Below, piece after piece: positions 47,237 to 59,430 of a stretch of 64,000 nt of DNA (the stretch's first letter is position 1; each line of letters starts with the position of its first letter). The notes beneath the pieces were generated by a model. It did no database searches and was not told the DNA's origin. It saw only the letters and a list, made by a program, of their open reading frames with translations. The stretch lies in the NCBI RefSeq assembly GCF_030272615.1, contig NC_081414.1, forward strand, positions 51,121,136 to 51,185,135, in the 5' to 3' direction. The position numbers and the translations under genes are program-made. Origin of the DNA: Cryptomeria japonica. Its lineage: Eukaryota > Streptophyta > Pinopsida > Cupressales > Cupressaceae.

Positions 47237-47373
47237 ACATGAGTGATCAATGATTTCCTTTGATTTGTTTGGATTTAGTTGATTCTTGTTTTGAAAATTT
47301 CAAATCTTACTTTATCAGAATGAAGGTTTAGCTATCCCTTCACGATAAAGCGTGTCAAATGATATGGATAAAA

Positions 47374-47391
47374 GTTTCCCGATCTGGAAAC
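47374..47391. repeat. Right terminus of the Tat element, GTTTCC...GGAAAC inverted repeat
   Basis: A perfect 6-bp inverted repeat with six-base spacer ends exactly at the target duplication. It resembles 35362-35384. Nothing resembling the rest of the left LTR is present here. Confidence 0.6.
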
Positions 47392-47397
47392 TATCCT

Positions 47398-48587
<1,190 letters not shown>

Positions 48588-48780
48588 TGTTAGGATTAAG
48601 GCAAACCAAAGCAATAAACAATGTTAAATATAATGTAGAATAAAAGAGGCAAAAAAATTCACAATAACACATAGATTTAATGTGGTATACTCAATGTGGC
48701 TACCTCCATAGTGAAATGTATTATCCACTTTCTTTTATTATCTAGAAAAGAGAAAATTACAATATGATAATGTTTCACAT
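48588..48780 (-). repeat. 3' LTR, outer part
   Basis: TGTTAGG...TTTCACAT aligns to 55301-55496; the LINE insertion interrupts it after AATGTTTCACAT. Confidence 0.85.
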
Positions 48781-48799
48781 TTATTTGGAAAGGTAATCT

Positions 48800-49790
48800 T
48801 TCAAAATGTCTTATCTTAATATCCTTTGTTAAAGGTTCTGGGTCCTGAAAACCCATTTTTTTAATTAATCAGAACAAAATGACTCCAAGTAAATCTATGA
48901 GTGGGGTTGGTCTACACGATCTTTCAAAAAGGAATAAGGCCTTTGGGGGAAATTTGGTTTGGAATATTTATGTAAAACCACATGCTTTGCGGTGTCAAAT
49001 TATGCAAGCAAAGTATTTAGATACTCCTACCCCATCACGTATTTTTACTATCCTTGATCCTCCATTAGGGTCTGCAGTTTGGAACTTCATGATGGCTTCT
49101 AGGAATGTGATTACTAGATATTTATCTTGGCAAGTACATATGGCAAAGAAGTCAACTTCTGGCATGATTCATGGAGTGGTCTCCCCCCTCTTAATCTTGA
49201 GGAATCTCTAGTAGATGTGATCCCTATATTTATTACTCAATGGGGATCTTACCTTTATGATTACATAGATGATCTTGAGAAGCCAATTACATAAATGATC
49301 TTGAGAAGCCTTCAAATCATGTCATTTGGAAGAATCCAGCTTCACTCCCAATCTCCCTGACTCAAAAGGTAAAATTTTCTTTGATTCTCAAGAACCGCAT
49401 TATTTTTTATCTCTAATGGTTTGGACAAATTGATATGGTGCCCTATGAAGAATAGAAAGTACTCTATCAAGGAAGGGTATAAGGCAATTCATCGGATGTC
49501 GGTTCAATCCTATTCACAAAGAGCTTATAACTTCTATTGGAACAACAATATTCTTCCCAAGGCAGGGATGTTTGCTTGGCTCGCTCTACACAATAGAATA
49601 CTTACCAGGGAGAGATTTTATAAATTGAATATTGCACCTCCATTTTCTTGTGTACTTTGTGGTGAGCATAATGAAATGTTAGATCATCTCCTCCTCCAAT
49701 GTGATTTTACTCATTATTGTTGGATTTTTGTGCTTTCTAAACTTTCCTTTAGCATCCCTCTTCCAAATAATGTATGGGATTCATTCCAGT
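48800..49790 (+). pseudogene. LINE reverse transcriptase C-terminus and zf-RVT
   Basis: 48879-49211 encodes G-V-G-L-H-D-L-S-K-R-N-K-A, W-N-I-Y-V-K-P and I-M-Q-A-K-Y-L-D, typical of the plant L1 region after the RT palm. After frame changes (and a 25-bp duplication at 49262-49310), 49421-49795 encodes the zinc-binding zf-RVT block with A-W-L-A-L-H-N-R-I-L-T and C-V-L-C-G...H-L-L-L-Q-C. Several stops and frameshifts, so non-functional. Confidence 0.88.
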
Positions 49791-49954
49791 CCTAGCCAGT
49801 CTTATACTCATCCTCTCTTTTTGCATGCATTTGGAAAGTGATCCCATCCATAGTAGTATGGTCACTTTAATGGGAAAGAAATAAGCGTATTTTTAGAAAG
49901 CAGACATCTTCTCTTTCTGAGGTTTTCAATTACATTGAAAAATTAGTATCAGAA

Positions 49955-50608
49955 TTGGTTAATGCTCATGTTTCAAATCAATTCCATCCAAATAGGGAAT
50001 TTACTTCTTGGGATGGTCAAGTTATTAATTATTGGAAGGGCATGTTTATTCCCGTATCACCTTGCTTTCCGAGAGTGAAAATAAGTAAAATTGATAGAAA
50101 TAAAGTGAAATGGTTTCCTCCGAATTCAACACATTTTAAATTCAATTTTGATGGCTCCTCTAAAGGGAACCCAAGTGATGCAGGAGTAGGAGTATGCATA
50201 AGGGACCACACAAGGTGTGTTTTTGCTTTGAAGTCTGTTTCCATTCCACCGGGTACTAACAATTACGCGGAGGCATATGCTTTGCTTGAAGGCATTCTAC
50301 TAGTTAAAAAATTGAACATCTCTTATATTCACATCGAAGGCGACTCAACTATTATTATCAACGCTTGCATAAAGAGAAATATTTACAATTGGCAGATAAG
50401 ATATTTGCTTGAACACACATGGGCACTCATTTATACATTTGTAAACTTTACTATTTCACATGTGTATAGAGAAGGAAACCGGGTTGCGGATCATTTGGCA
50501 AATATGGGAAGTTTCAAGGTGGAACTTAATTTGATGGATCTGAATTGTGATCTTGATTCTTTTCCAATCCTTAAAAAAATAATTTTGGAGGACATGGGTA
50601 CAGGATAA
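49955..50608 (+). pseudogene. LINE RNase H domain
   Basis: 217-codon open block, different phase from the RT part. RNase H catalytic residues are all visible: D in F-N-F-D-G-S-S-K-G-N-P, E in Y-A-E-A-Y-A-L-L-E-G, D in E-G-D-S-T-I-I-I, D in N-R-V-A-D-H-L-A-N. Plant L1 elements often carry this C-terminal domain. Intact in itself but uncoupled from RT. Confidence 0.9.
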
Positions 50609-51081
50609 TATTGCACATGGTTATGCAGTTGTTTTCATAATGATAAAAAGTTGGTATGTGAGGTATTATAATTGTAGGGTTTTGTGGTTGTGTTGTATCT
50701 GAATGATGTGAATGGATGTTGATTTGGGTATCTATGAAGTGAGGCAGACTGTGGACTGGTATGTAAATGTGTACAACTTTCATGATGTTTTGGTTCGGAC
50801 TTCATCTTGGTCAACATACTCCAGGAAGCATTCGATACTTGGGGATGATTTGTGGCATTCGGTATTCTGGACATTACGAGATATATTTTACTCTTATGGA
50901 ATATTAGGGATTTAAGTTCCACAACCTTTCTATGTAATATCGAGCAAGGATCGGAGTTTGTCTTTCTGATTCTTTTCTCTGGGAGCTCTTTGAATCAGTT
51001 TTTTGTAAAGAAATATATAAATAAAATATATTAAGTGGCACTGCCACCTTTGTTTTTTTTTTAAAATAAAATGTTTCACAT

Positions 51082-51372
51082 CATATAGCCACTTATTTAT
51101 CAAGCCTTTTTAGAGGTTTACAAAAGTCAGTTTATATGCTAAAACAATGGTCTACTCCTTTATTAAATAATGGGCATTTTTTTCTTTAGGGCACTACCCT
51201 TGATCCCCCAGTTGGGGGTGTTACCCTCAAGACCCCTACTGTGGGCTACACCCCTAAGCCCCGTAGGAGGGCCTTTTCTCCCTTGCACTCCCCCATAATT
51301 GATATAGGAGAAACATGGTTGATAAAGTCACCAAAATTTAAACCCATCAACTTGATCAATTGCCACATACCA
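51082..51372 (-). repeat. 3' LTR, inner part
   Basis: Continues the alignment to 55497-55789 (TTATTTATCA...CTCCTTTATTAAATAATG...CCACATACCA). The following minus-strand CCAAGTGGGAGATTAT is the PPT. Confidence 0.85.
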
Positions 51373-52060
51373 ATAATCTCCCACTTGGAGACTAATCTTG
51401 CACAAACACCATTGCACCTGTAGCTACCATTGGATTAATGCACCTGGACTTGGATCGTTTCTTATTTCCACTATTATCATGCTTGAAGGGAAATAGAAAC
51501 TAAGCAATAAATCAGTTTCTCTCAAGTTATTGCCTTGGTTAACATATATACAAGACTCCAACTAGCATGTATCTTTTCTAGCTTCAACTATCCATCCTCT
51601 AAAACTAATTATATGAAATGGCACCTAAGTTGTATATGTTTTATCTTGGAGTGAAGGGTTGAGTTCTTTTCAAGATGAGGGGAACTCTAACTATCACTGC
51701 ACAACATGTGATTCTCATGTTTCTTGCCTAATTCCTCCATAAACCTTTGTAACCAAATCATCTCCTTACTAGCATCTATAGCAACAACATAATTTGCTTT
51801 TATTGTTGAAAGTGTGACAACTTTTTACAATTGTGAAATCCAACTAACTATTATCCCACCTACAATAAAAACATACCTTGTGGTGCTCATCCTTCTATCT
51901 ATATCACTTGCTAAATTTGAATCATTTTTCTAAAGAGTAGAGTTGGAATCACGGAAACATTATATAGCTACCATTATCCAATTTCTTAAAATAAACATAG
52001 TGATTAGAATGACATATTTTGTAACCTTCTTCGACCATAGAACTACCAAATTTTTAATAC
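51373..52060. other. Copia interior, 3' untranslated/RNase H remnant
   Basis: Minus-strand PPT at 51373-51388, then unreadable copia 3' sequence. Confidence 0.5.
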
Positions 52061-52270
52061 CATTATTGGGGTGCTTGCTTTAGGCCATACAAGCTCTTCT
52101 TTAACCCTCTCATCGAGTTTGCCTTACCTTTGATCTCATATCCCTATGGTTGCTACATATAAATATCTTCCTCTAAATCACCATGGAGAGAATTTGTCTT
52201 TACATATAGTTGTTCAAGATGCAAGTATTTTGTAGCCCCAAGACTTAAAATAATTCAAATTAAAGTCATT
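52061..52270 (-). pseudogene. Copia reverse transcriptase fragment
   Basis: E-E-D-I-Y-M, G-Y-E-I-K-G-K and [10 protein letters not shown] can be read on the minus strand with stops between. Identifies the element as copia. Confidence 0.8.
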
Positions 52271-52769
52271 TGAAAAAATAGGAGAAAATATTTCATCAAA
52301 ATCAATATATTTTTTCTATGCAAAACCTTTTTAACACAAGTATGGCCTTATACCTTTTTGTGCCTCCATGTTTTCCCTTCAACATGTTAACCCATTTGTT
52401 TGACAATAATCTTTTACCTTTGGGAAATTTAGTCCTAAGTCTAGTTTTGTATCAAAGAGTCTATCTCCTCTTTCATTCCTTGCTCCCACTTCTTTCTCAT
52501 ATCTACTTGCATTTCTTCTGCATAACTTTCTATTTCACCAAAATCAATCAATAATACATTTTCTAATGAAGGAGACAATTGTTTATGGGGTCTACTTATC
52601 CTAGTAGATATTTTTGTAGGAGTTTGAGGTACCTATTATTGTTCTAGTTGTTGAATATTTTAATTTTCTATCATCTTTGGAACTATATTTTCTAGGATTT
52701 CATCAAGCACTGTATATTTTGTGTTTCCATTTCTTGTTTCTTTCCTTGCAACTAATCTTCTTACACGAC

Positions 52770-53184
52770 CTTCTCATTGAATATGACATATATACTCCTA
52801 ATGATTTTGTGATTTTCATAATCCCATAAACAATAACCAAAATCATCAACTCTATCTAATAAAAGTACATTTCTTGTATTTTGCCTCAAGCTTTGTTCTA
52901 TTTTCTATCAATATGGACAAATACTTCACGACCAAAAGTTTTCAAAAATAAGTAGTTTACTTCTTTCCCTGTCCATGCATCCTCTAGAATACCACAATAT
53001 AAGAAACTTTAAGACCCTCTATTAAGTAAATAGTAGTATCCACAACATCTACCCAAAATTGTAATGGCAATTCTACATTCAATCTCATAATCCTTGCATG
53101 CTTCATAATTGTTTTATTCATCATTTCAAATACGCAATTTTCCTATCGTGTTTGTGCAACCATTTTCTATTTATGAATTCCACG
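52770..53184 (-). pseudogene. Copia integrase C-terminal fragment
   Basis: Readable pieces: M-N-K-T-I-M-K-H-A-R-I-M-R-L, F-W-V-D-V-V-D-T-T-I-Y-L-I, L-K-T-F-G-R-E-V-F-V-H-I and D-D-F-G-Y-C-L-W-D-Y. Stops throughout. The left edge of the nested solo LTR cuts just upstream of it. Confidence 0.75.
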
Positions 53185-54300
53185 ATATGTGAGCACCATA
53201 AATTGTAACCCTACATAATTTAAACCACCTTTTGTGCCCCTAGTTTAGTGTGTCCCATCTTAGCTCTCAACGAAGTCCGTTTATGGTCTTTTTACCTCAA
53301 AATTGATGTCATATTTTTACATGGTGATATGAACCTTGACATCGGGAAGTGTACTCTTTATTTCCTACTTTTTTTTCATGCTCTTGGTAGTTAGGGGCAC
53401 TTGGGATGCCTTTTTCTGGATAGGGGCTCCCAAGGCATCCTCGTCCTCCTTAAATATGACATATTTTAAATATGTCGGTGCACTTCCCCTTCTAGATGAT
53501 TTTCGATCTTAGTGTCTCAATTTGACCATAGAGGTCGACCTAATTGATAAATTACCTTGGGAACCCTATATAAGAGAATCCTTTCAATTCATTTTCACAT
53601 CACACCATCCATACTCAATCCATCCACAAGACACATCAAATATCTTCAAGCATTCAAGGCACAATCTCATCCCACCATATCCTTCCAACATTTTCAAGTA
53701 TCAAGGAGCAGCAAACTACATCAATGTTTATGCAAGCATATTTTTATGATTGAGTCTCTTATGTTTCATCATGTTATTGCATCAACACTTGTAATTACAT
53801 TCAAAGAGTATTGCATCACCAACCATTATCAATTATAGCAAATATGAGGTATATCATTCAACATTTACTTTAGTACTTCCATTTACACTTTCAATTCAAT
53901 TAAAGGGTTAATTCCAAACTAGGGTTCAACTTAGGAAAACCCCTATCAACAACACCATTTCCCCTCTTTCTATGTGCAGGTGATAGATCCAAAAGCTACA
54001 AATGAATATTTCACTGGAAGAGACGATGGCGATCAAATCTGACTTTTGCAAGATCAAAAAGCAAAGGACAAGATCACCCCATAGAGAAGGTTATGAGTGA
54101 CATTCTGATTTTGAAAGTTTCTTGTTTGTTTGAATCTAATAGCTGGAGGATAGGGTCACCCCAAGCCACCTTTTCCTATATTTCCAGGCCAAATTTTCAA
54201 ACACAGGTTCCTCTGCATACCACATATGTAGCTCATTGTTTATGTTATTTTACACCAATTTTGCATCATTTACCCTATATCTAGCATTCAATTTCAATTC
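53185..54300 (+). repeat. Solo LTR (gypsy-like) nested in copia integrase
   Basis: Starts near TGTGAGCACCATAAATTG, contains the TATA box CTATATAAGAG (53566-53574) and a CATTTCCCC...GTGCAGGTGA end region (~53970). The integrase reading is split on either side. Right boundary is uncertain. The segment at 17880-18450 looks like a relative. Confidence 0.45.
53567..53573 (+). promoter_or_regulatory. Solo LTR TATA box
   Basis: CCCTATATAAGAG, strong TATA context. Confidence 0.5.
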
Positions 54301-54439
54301 CCTTAATCTTCTTCAACTCAAACAAAGAGAGGGTAAAGTTTAATCACTATTCCATTCCATTTATGATTGAATCTATAGATTCTACTCCCTCTTTCATGTT
54401 TGGTGGTCCTTTTGAAAATAAGTGGATTGATATTCACTT

Positions 54440-54680
54440 TTGTGGATCCCTATTTCATCACTAAATAGTATGAATATTCACCTCCATTATCTGATCTAAG
54501 AAACTTCAACTTATTTCATGTCTTATTCTCAACCAAATCTTTCCATTTCTTAAAAGTATCAAATACATCATTTTTTTGGGTAATGAAATAAACCCAAGTT
54601 TTTCTAATTGCATCATCAATAAAAGTAACACCAACAAAAATAAAAGCATTACCTGATGTCTCACCCATGCTTTTTTGTTG
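54440..54680 (-). pseudogene. Copia integrase catalytic-core fragment
   Basis: Minus strand reads V-T-F-I-D-D-A-I-R-K-T-W-V-Y-F-I, D-T-F-K-K-W-K-D-L-V-E-N-K-T, then R-S-D-N-G-G-E-Y: the second catalytic Asp and its neighbourhood. Confidence 0.82.
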
Positions 54681-55287
54681 CATTTCCTTGCTAATGATAA
54701 CACCAACAACACCATCAAAATTAAAAAAATTTGAACTAGAGAAAATTATTTACAACCATGACCAAGCTATTCTAGTTATTTCTGGTAATGAGCACAAAAT
54801 CAAGAGAGCTCTAACTTCATCATCAATAGTTACTTTTACAAAACTTAGTTAATTAGTGACTATGTTAAACTCATTCAAATGATCAACAACATACCCACCT
54901 TCTAACATCTTCATACTAAATAAATGTTACATAATAAATACCTTATTTTAAGCTAGGGGTTTTCATACATTTTGTCTAACACCACCATAAGGTCCACCAT
55001 TGTTTCTTTTTCTATATTGAAATCCGCTAACGCTATCAAACGTAGTTATATTGTTCCTAGATCCTTTCTATTGAGAACCTCTCATTGTGAATCTCTCATA
55101 GTCATCAACTTCTTTTCTTTTCCACCCAACAATTAGTAAAGATCCTTCTAATATAGATAATCTTCCATTTGCATATTCGATTGTTGATATTTTTGGCCAT
55201 TGAACTTCTCGACCTTAAGCTTACCTTCCTATGCCATTTTTCCCACTCAAATCTGTAATATTTTGCCAAATTATTGAAAATGCACAA
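54681..55287 (-). pseudogene. Copia gag remnant
   Basis: 55100-55240 reads V-E-K-F-N-G-Q-K-Y and M-Q-M-E-D-Y-L-Y on the minus strand, the copia Gag N-terminus. The rest of gag and the protease are not recognisable. Confidence 0.65.
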
Positions 55288-55298
55288 CTCTGATACCA
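55288..55298 (-). other. Primer binding site, tRNA-iMet
   Basis: TGGTATCAGAG on the minus strand, 2 nt from the LTR end. Confidence 0.9.
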
Positions 55299-55300
55299 TT

Positions 55301-55789
55301 TGTTAGGGTTTAGGTAGACCGAAGCAATAAACAATATCAAATATAATGTATAATAAAAATGCAAAAATAACAATTCACAATAACATACAGATTTAACATG
55401 GTTCATCGAATGTGGGCTACATCCACAGAGAAACAACCATCCACTTTCTTTTATTATCCAACAAAGAGAAAATTATAATCTGATATTGTTTCACATTGCA
55501 CAACCACTTATTTATCAGGACTTTTTGGCGATTTACACAGGTCAATTTGCATGTCAAAACAATAATTGACTCCTTTATTAAATAATGAGCATTTTTTTTC
55601 TTTGAGGGTGCTATCCCCAATCCCTTAATTGGGGGCATTGCCCCTAGACCCATATAGTGGGATCCACCCCATGCCCTACATGAGGGGCTCTTCCCCTGTT
55701 GCACTCTCGTGTAATTAATTTGCGAGAAAACGTAGCTAAAAAATTTACTTAAATTTACACCCAATAGCATCATCAATGACCACATACCA
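55301..55789 (-). repeat. 5' LTR of the decayed copia element
   Basis: 489 bp, TGTTAGG at the plus-strand start, CATACCA at the end; clearly diverged from the left copy, so the element is older than the other copia element here. Confidence 0.85.
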
Positions 55790-55797
55790 ATGGTTTG

Positions 55798-57810
55798 AAC
55801 ATGTTATTTTATGTACAAAAAATAGATTTTGGAGCCCAATAAGAATATCCAACCCTTAGGTTCATAATTCCAAATTGAAAGTAGTAGGATTTTCATTTTT
55901 TAAATTATAATGTTCACACATTATAACACAAGATCGTGATATTTACAATACAAAACAACCAAACAATAATATATGCCAAAATAATGTGCATGTGTCATAG
56001 TTTAGTAATCCAAATCATAATGGATAAACATCAAGGTTGAGCCATCATTTATGAGTGAAATTGTTATATATTAAAATGTATGTTTGGCTCCCCATCTTTT
56101 CACATTTACCTTGTGTTATCTTTAATTTTTATTGTTTTCAAATTTTTATCTAGGTGAAAGTTCATTGAGACCTACCTACAATCCTTTAAGATATTTTTAA
56201 ATGCAACCAATCCCTAAGATGATAGGAAGAGTGAAATAGACTTGAATCATTAGGGTAAGTGAAAGAGTAGAATTCCAACTTCAGGTTAATATGATTTTCA
56301 AATAAAAGGGCCATATTAGGTTATGAACTTGTAGTAGATATGTGAATCCATTCTCTAACAAGATACATATCAAATAAAAATGTAGATGTATTTATCAAAT
56401 TGAGATATTATATTTTTTAAAGGCAAAGGATCATAATATTATGGAGTCTTTATTAATTAGAATCATTCTTCAATCATAGAGCTAAGTATCATTATCTTGA
56501 GTCTAGGTTGGTTTATGCATTCTTTTGGATCAGCCTAAACTTGATCCTCTAGGATAAGTTTATTTTCCTTTACATTTCAGTGAACATGATTAATCTAACA
56601 CAACTTAATTTTCCTTTTAGGGTTTCTTATTCACATTAGGATTTCTAGATCCACATTTCTCGAAAATAATTATTCTATTTTAGATCTAAAATTGTGTTTT
56701 ACATCCTTAGAACTTATTAATTTATCTTTATATGAAGGTTTGGTGTTGATTGTGTAGCATATGTTTGGCCTTTGGGTTCAAATTATATACTTATTTTTTG
56801 GATTTGATATACTTAATTTTCCTAATCATTTGTTGACACTAGACTAGCATGGGTAAGTGCATACAAATGGGGGAACCAAAATCAAAGTGTGGCCATTTTT
56901 TTTTCTAAAATAGATAAAACTAGAATCTGACAAATAATTTGAGATTCTTGTGCTCACAATTTGAAGATGTAATAATAAAAGAAATTATTACTCAATCTAA
57001 TTTATAAACTACTAATTCTTATAAAGGGGGGAGATTAAGAGGGTTAAATACTAAGAGTTGCTCTTAAAAGAGGGCATTTTTTCACAAAAATATAACATAT
57101 TATCAAAAAAGTTTCCCTCATTTTCTAATTTCCTTAAGTATTTTTACACATGCCTTGAATAGAAAGTTAGATAACATGATTTAGTAGTTTATAATTTATG
57201 CTATTTTTTTTATGAATAATTTATTAAAAATTATAATTGGAGAGGACCTGAAATTAGAAAATGAAGCATGTTTCTCTCCGAATTTAAGAAAAATAATTAC
57301 GAATTCATTTTTTTTTAGAATTGTGAATTTTGGTCACTTTTTGACCCCTTGTATTTGTGCACCTGCCCCTTTATTGTTACAAACTCTTATGGTCCTCTAT
57401 CCTTTATATGTGTTCATACTTCCCTTACTTATTATAACACAATTATATATATTGTGATAAGATATACATTTCCCTTTGAGTCACTTATGACATTCTATCA
57501 CACAAATGAAATCAATATGTCCATGTGTTACCCCTATCTTTAAGATTTAAATCTTGCCCTTTCTAAGTCAATTTCCAACCGTAGTCTAAAAAGTCATTTG
57601 TGCTCTTCTCTGACTTTCCCATCAGTTGTTGTCCCTTAGCAATGAACCACATAATTTAGTGTCACAACCCTCCTTTATCACTTTTGGATTTAAAATACAA
57701 TTCTATTATATTTTTTGGATAAGTTATTTAATGATTGAATAAATGTTATAAAAAGAATGAAAATAATAATACACACACACACACACATGGAAAATATACA
57801 TTATTTTTAT
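55798..57810. other. AT-rich intergenic DNA
   Basis: No gene. A short (CA)n tract lies near 57772-57787. Confidence 0.6.
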
Positions 57811-58182
57811 TTATTTCTTTTGCCACTTCCAATTATGGCACATGTTGTACGAAGAATAAGAAGCTTCTAGAGGATTCTCCACCACCTTGCATGTAACTCC
57901 CCCACTAAGTTTAATCAATTTGCATGAAGTCCAAAATTGGGAAAGAATCTCCTTTTTAATTAAATTTTCTAGATAGTGGAATGGAGGGAATTTTCTTATA
58001 AAATTATATGCAAGTTTCAAAGAAGGGAGTTGATTATGTTTTGAAGAAAATTTCCCAAGTTTTAGAAGTAGATCCTCTTTGGTAGTCTCATTTTTCGTTG
58101 CAGGAATTTTAAGTTGTTGTTGAAGGATTTCTCTCAAGTTGCAAGGAAGGATCAAAAGGATAACCAGTGGATTCAACATCAA
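57811..58182 (-). CDS. Unidentified 123-codon ORF
   Basis: ATG 58182 to TAA 57811, longer than expected in AT-rich DNA, and the reading continues upstream of the ATG without stop for some codons. It contains I-L-P-C-N-L-R-E-I-L, A-Y-N-F-I-R-K-F-P-P-F and S-C-K-L-I-K-L-S-G-G-V-T-C-K-V-V-E-N-P. The alternating hydrophobic pattern is protein-like, but I recognise no family. It could be a single exon or a gene fragment captured in repeats. No promoter or poly(A) signal is evident. Confidence 0.3.
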   Translation of the reverse strand: MMLNPLVILLILPCNLREILQQQLKIPATKNETTKEDLLLKLGKFSSKHNQLPSLKLAYNFIRKFPPFHYLENLIKKEILSQFWTSCKLIKLSGGVTCKVVENPLEASYSSYNMCHNWKWQKK

Positions 58183-58580
58183 GTTGGATAAACTAGGTTC
58201 TCTCCTTGTTATTTCACATTCACTTATGAGGAATCCGTATTATAAAAAAAAAATAGTTATAGATCTTCTTTTATATAAAGAAATTATTTTATTAGATTTT
58301 AAATCTTTTATTTGGGGATAAATAATAATGATAATGCTTTCATATAGTGCATGCAAAAGATATTTATTTATTTATTTTATTTCCCTTAAGAAAATATGCA
58401 CATGATCTTGCTTTTTGTTTTTTTCAAAGATTTTAGAAAAAAGAAAATCATATTCTTTTATTTGTTTAAAATCTCTCTCTGAGATTAAAATTCTTCCCTG
58501 TGTGATTTGAATCTTTATTTCTTCCCTCTAATTCAATTCTCTGGTTCTTCGAATGAAAATCTGAATCTCATTCTTTAATC
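58183..58580. other. AT-rich DNA, nothing recognised
   Basis: No ORF, repeat family or signal seen. Confidence 0.6.
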
Positions 58581-58910
58581 TCTTTAAAATTATTAGTTAA
58601 ATAATTCTCTCTGAAATTATTAGTTAAATAATTCTCTCTGAAATTATTAGTTAAATAATTATTTTTGTGATTATTAGTTGAACAAATCTCTCTGTGAATA
58701 TTAGTTAAATAAAATCTCTCTGTGAAATGAGTTGAATAAAATCTCTCTGTGAAATGAGTTGACTAAAAATCTCTCTATGAATATTGGTTGAAACTCTGTG
58801 AATATCAGTTGAATAAAATCCTCTTGTGAATACTGGAAACAAATACTGGAAATAAACAATTCCCCTATGAAAACTGGAAATAAACTTCCTCCCTGTGAAT
58901 GCTAGAATAA
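58581..58910. repeat. Irregular tandem repeat, ~24-bp ATTAGTTAAATAATTCTCTCTGAA unit
   Basis: Three near-perfect units, followed by roughly eight diverging ones (TCTCTCTGTGAA plus variable linker), grading into a CT-rich tract at 58913-58930. Confidence 0.85.
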
Positions 58911-58930
58911 GCTCTCTCTCTCTCTCTATA

Positions 58931-59062
58931 AATGTTAACCTCTTGTTTACTATAGAATCAATCTAAAACAATTGTTTGGTCATCTATTTTATCCATGTTC
59001 TTGTTTTCATAAATAAATTCTCTTTTGTTTTTATATATCATTAAGTAATTGGGAATATGAAA

Positions 59063-59107
<45 letters not shown>

Positions 59108-59194
59108 TTATTTCAAATATTAAAATATATTAATGTTGCACTATAATTATATTAAATTTATTTCAAATGTTAAAATGTATTAATGTTGCATGTA
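58931..59194. repeat. AT microsatellite and a two-copy 55-bp repeat
   Basis: (AT)n at 59065-59103, then TTTATTTCAAAT(A/G)TTAAAAT(A/G)TATTAATGTTGCA twice at 59105-59190. Confidence 0.85.
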
Positions 59195-59430
59195 ATTATG
59201 GCACGGTCTTCAAAAAATATTTGAATGCATAACGGTAGCGTACAGGGGCGGCGGGTATTGTAACCGCCAGGGGCAGCGGTACCCCCCACTACCCCTGCGG
59301 TCACTGTCACGACAGTGGCCGTAGGGGAGTGGACGGGACCATGGTGTCCCCTCAACCCTGCAGGACTGCGCATGCAGGACCGCAGGGGGTGATTGGACTC
59401 GTGGTCCCCACTCCCCCATATTTACTATTA
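59195..59430. other. GC-rich island with long hairpin
   Basis: About 200 bp of GC-rich DNA in an AT-rich setting, with sharp edges. It contains a hairpin with arms 59292-59308 and 59311-59327 (two-base loop). ORFs of 67 and 81 codons on the minus strand look like composition effects. Confidence 0.6.

Larger units (their letters stand above)
33807..47397 (-). mobile_element. Ty3/gypsy Tat-lineage retrotransposon with antisense accessory ORF, 13.6 kb
   Basis: The element occupies 33813-47391. TATCCT is present at both edges (33807-33812, 47392-47397), and the flanking array DNA is contiguous across it, so it integrated as a unit. Minus-strand order: basic ORF, gag-protease-G-patch, RT, RNase H, a second (archaeal-type) RNase H, integrase. 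The extra RNase H is a Tat hallmark. Between integrase and the left LTR lie plus-strand ORFs and tandem repeats, matching known Tat antisense aORFs and hypervariable 3' UTRs. A long LTR exists only at the left (3') side. At the right, at most a few tens of bases resemble an LTR edge, and no PBS is seen. Confidence 0.85.
48781..51081 (+). mobile_element. 5'-truncated plant L1-type LINE
   Basis: Flanked by a 12-bp target duplication AATGTTTCACAT (48769-48780, 51070-51081), the length expected from target-primed insertion. It begins inside the RT C-terminal region and keeps the zf-RVT and RNase H. The 3' end has the stem GTGGCACTGCCAC at about 51035-51047, then a T-rich/A-rich tail. Confidence 0.92.
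48588..55792 (-). mobile_element. Decayed Ty1/copia element with nested LINE and solo LTR
   Basis: LTRs at 48588-51372 (split by a LINE) and 55301-55789. PBS TGGTATCAGAG on the minus strand at 55288-55298. GTTTG occurs at 48583-48587 and 55793-55797 and fits a 5-bp target duplication. Interior fragments read in copia order on the minus strand: gag, integrase, RT. All frames are riddled with stops. Confidence 0.82.
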
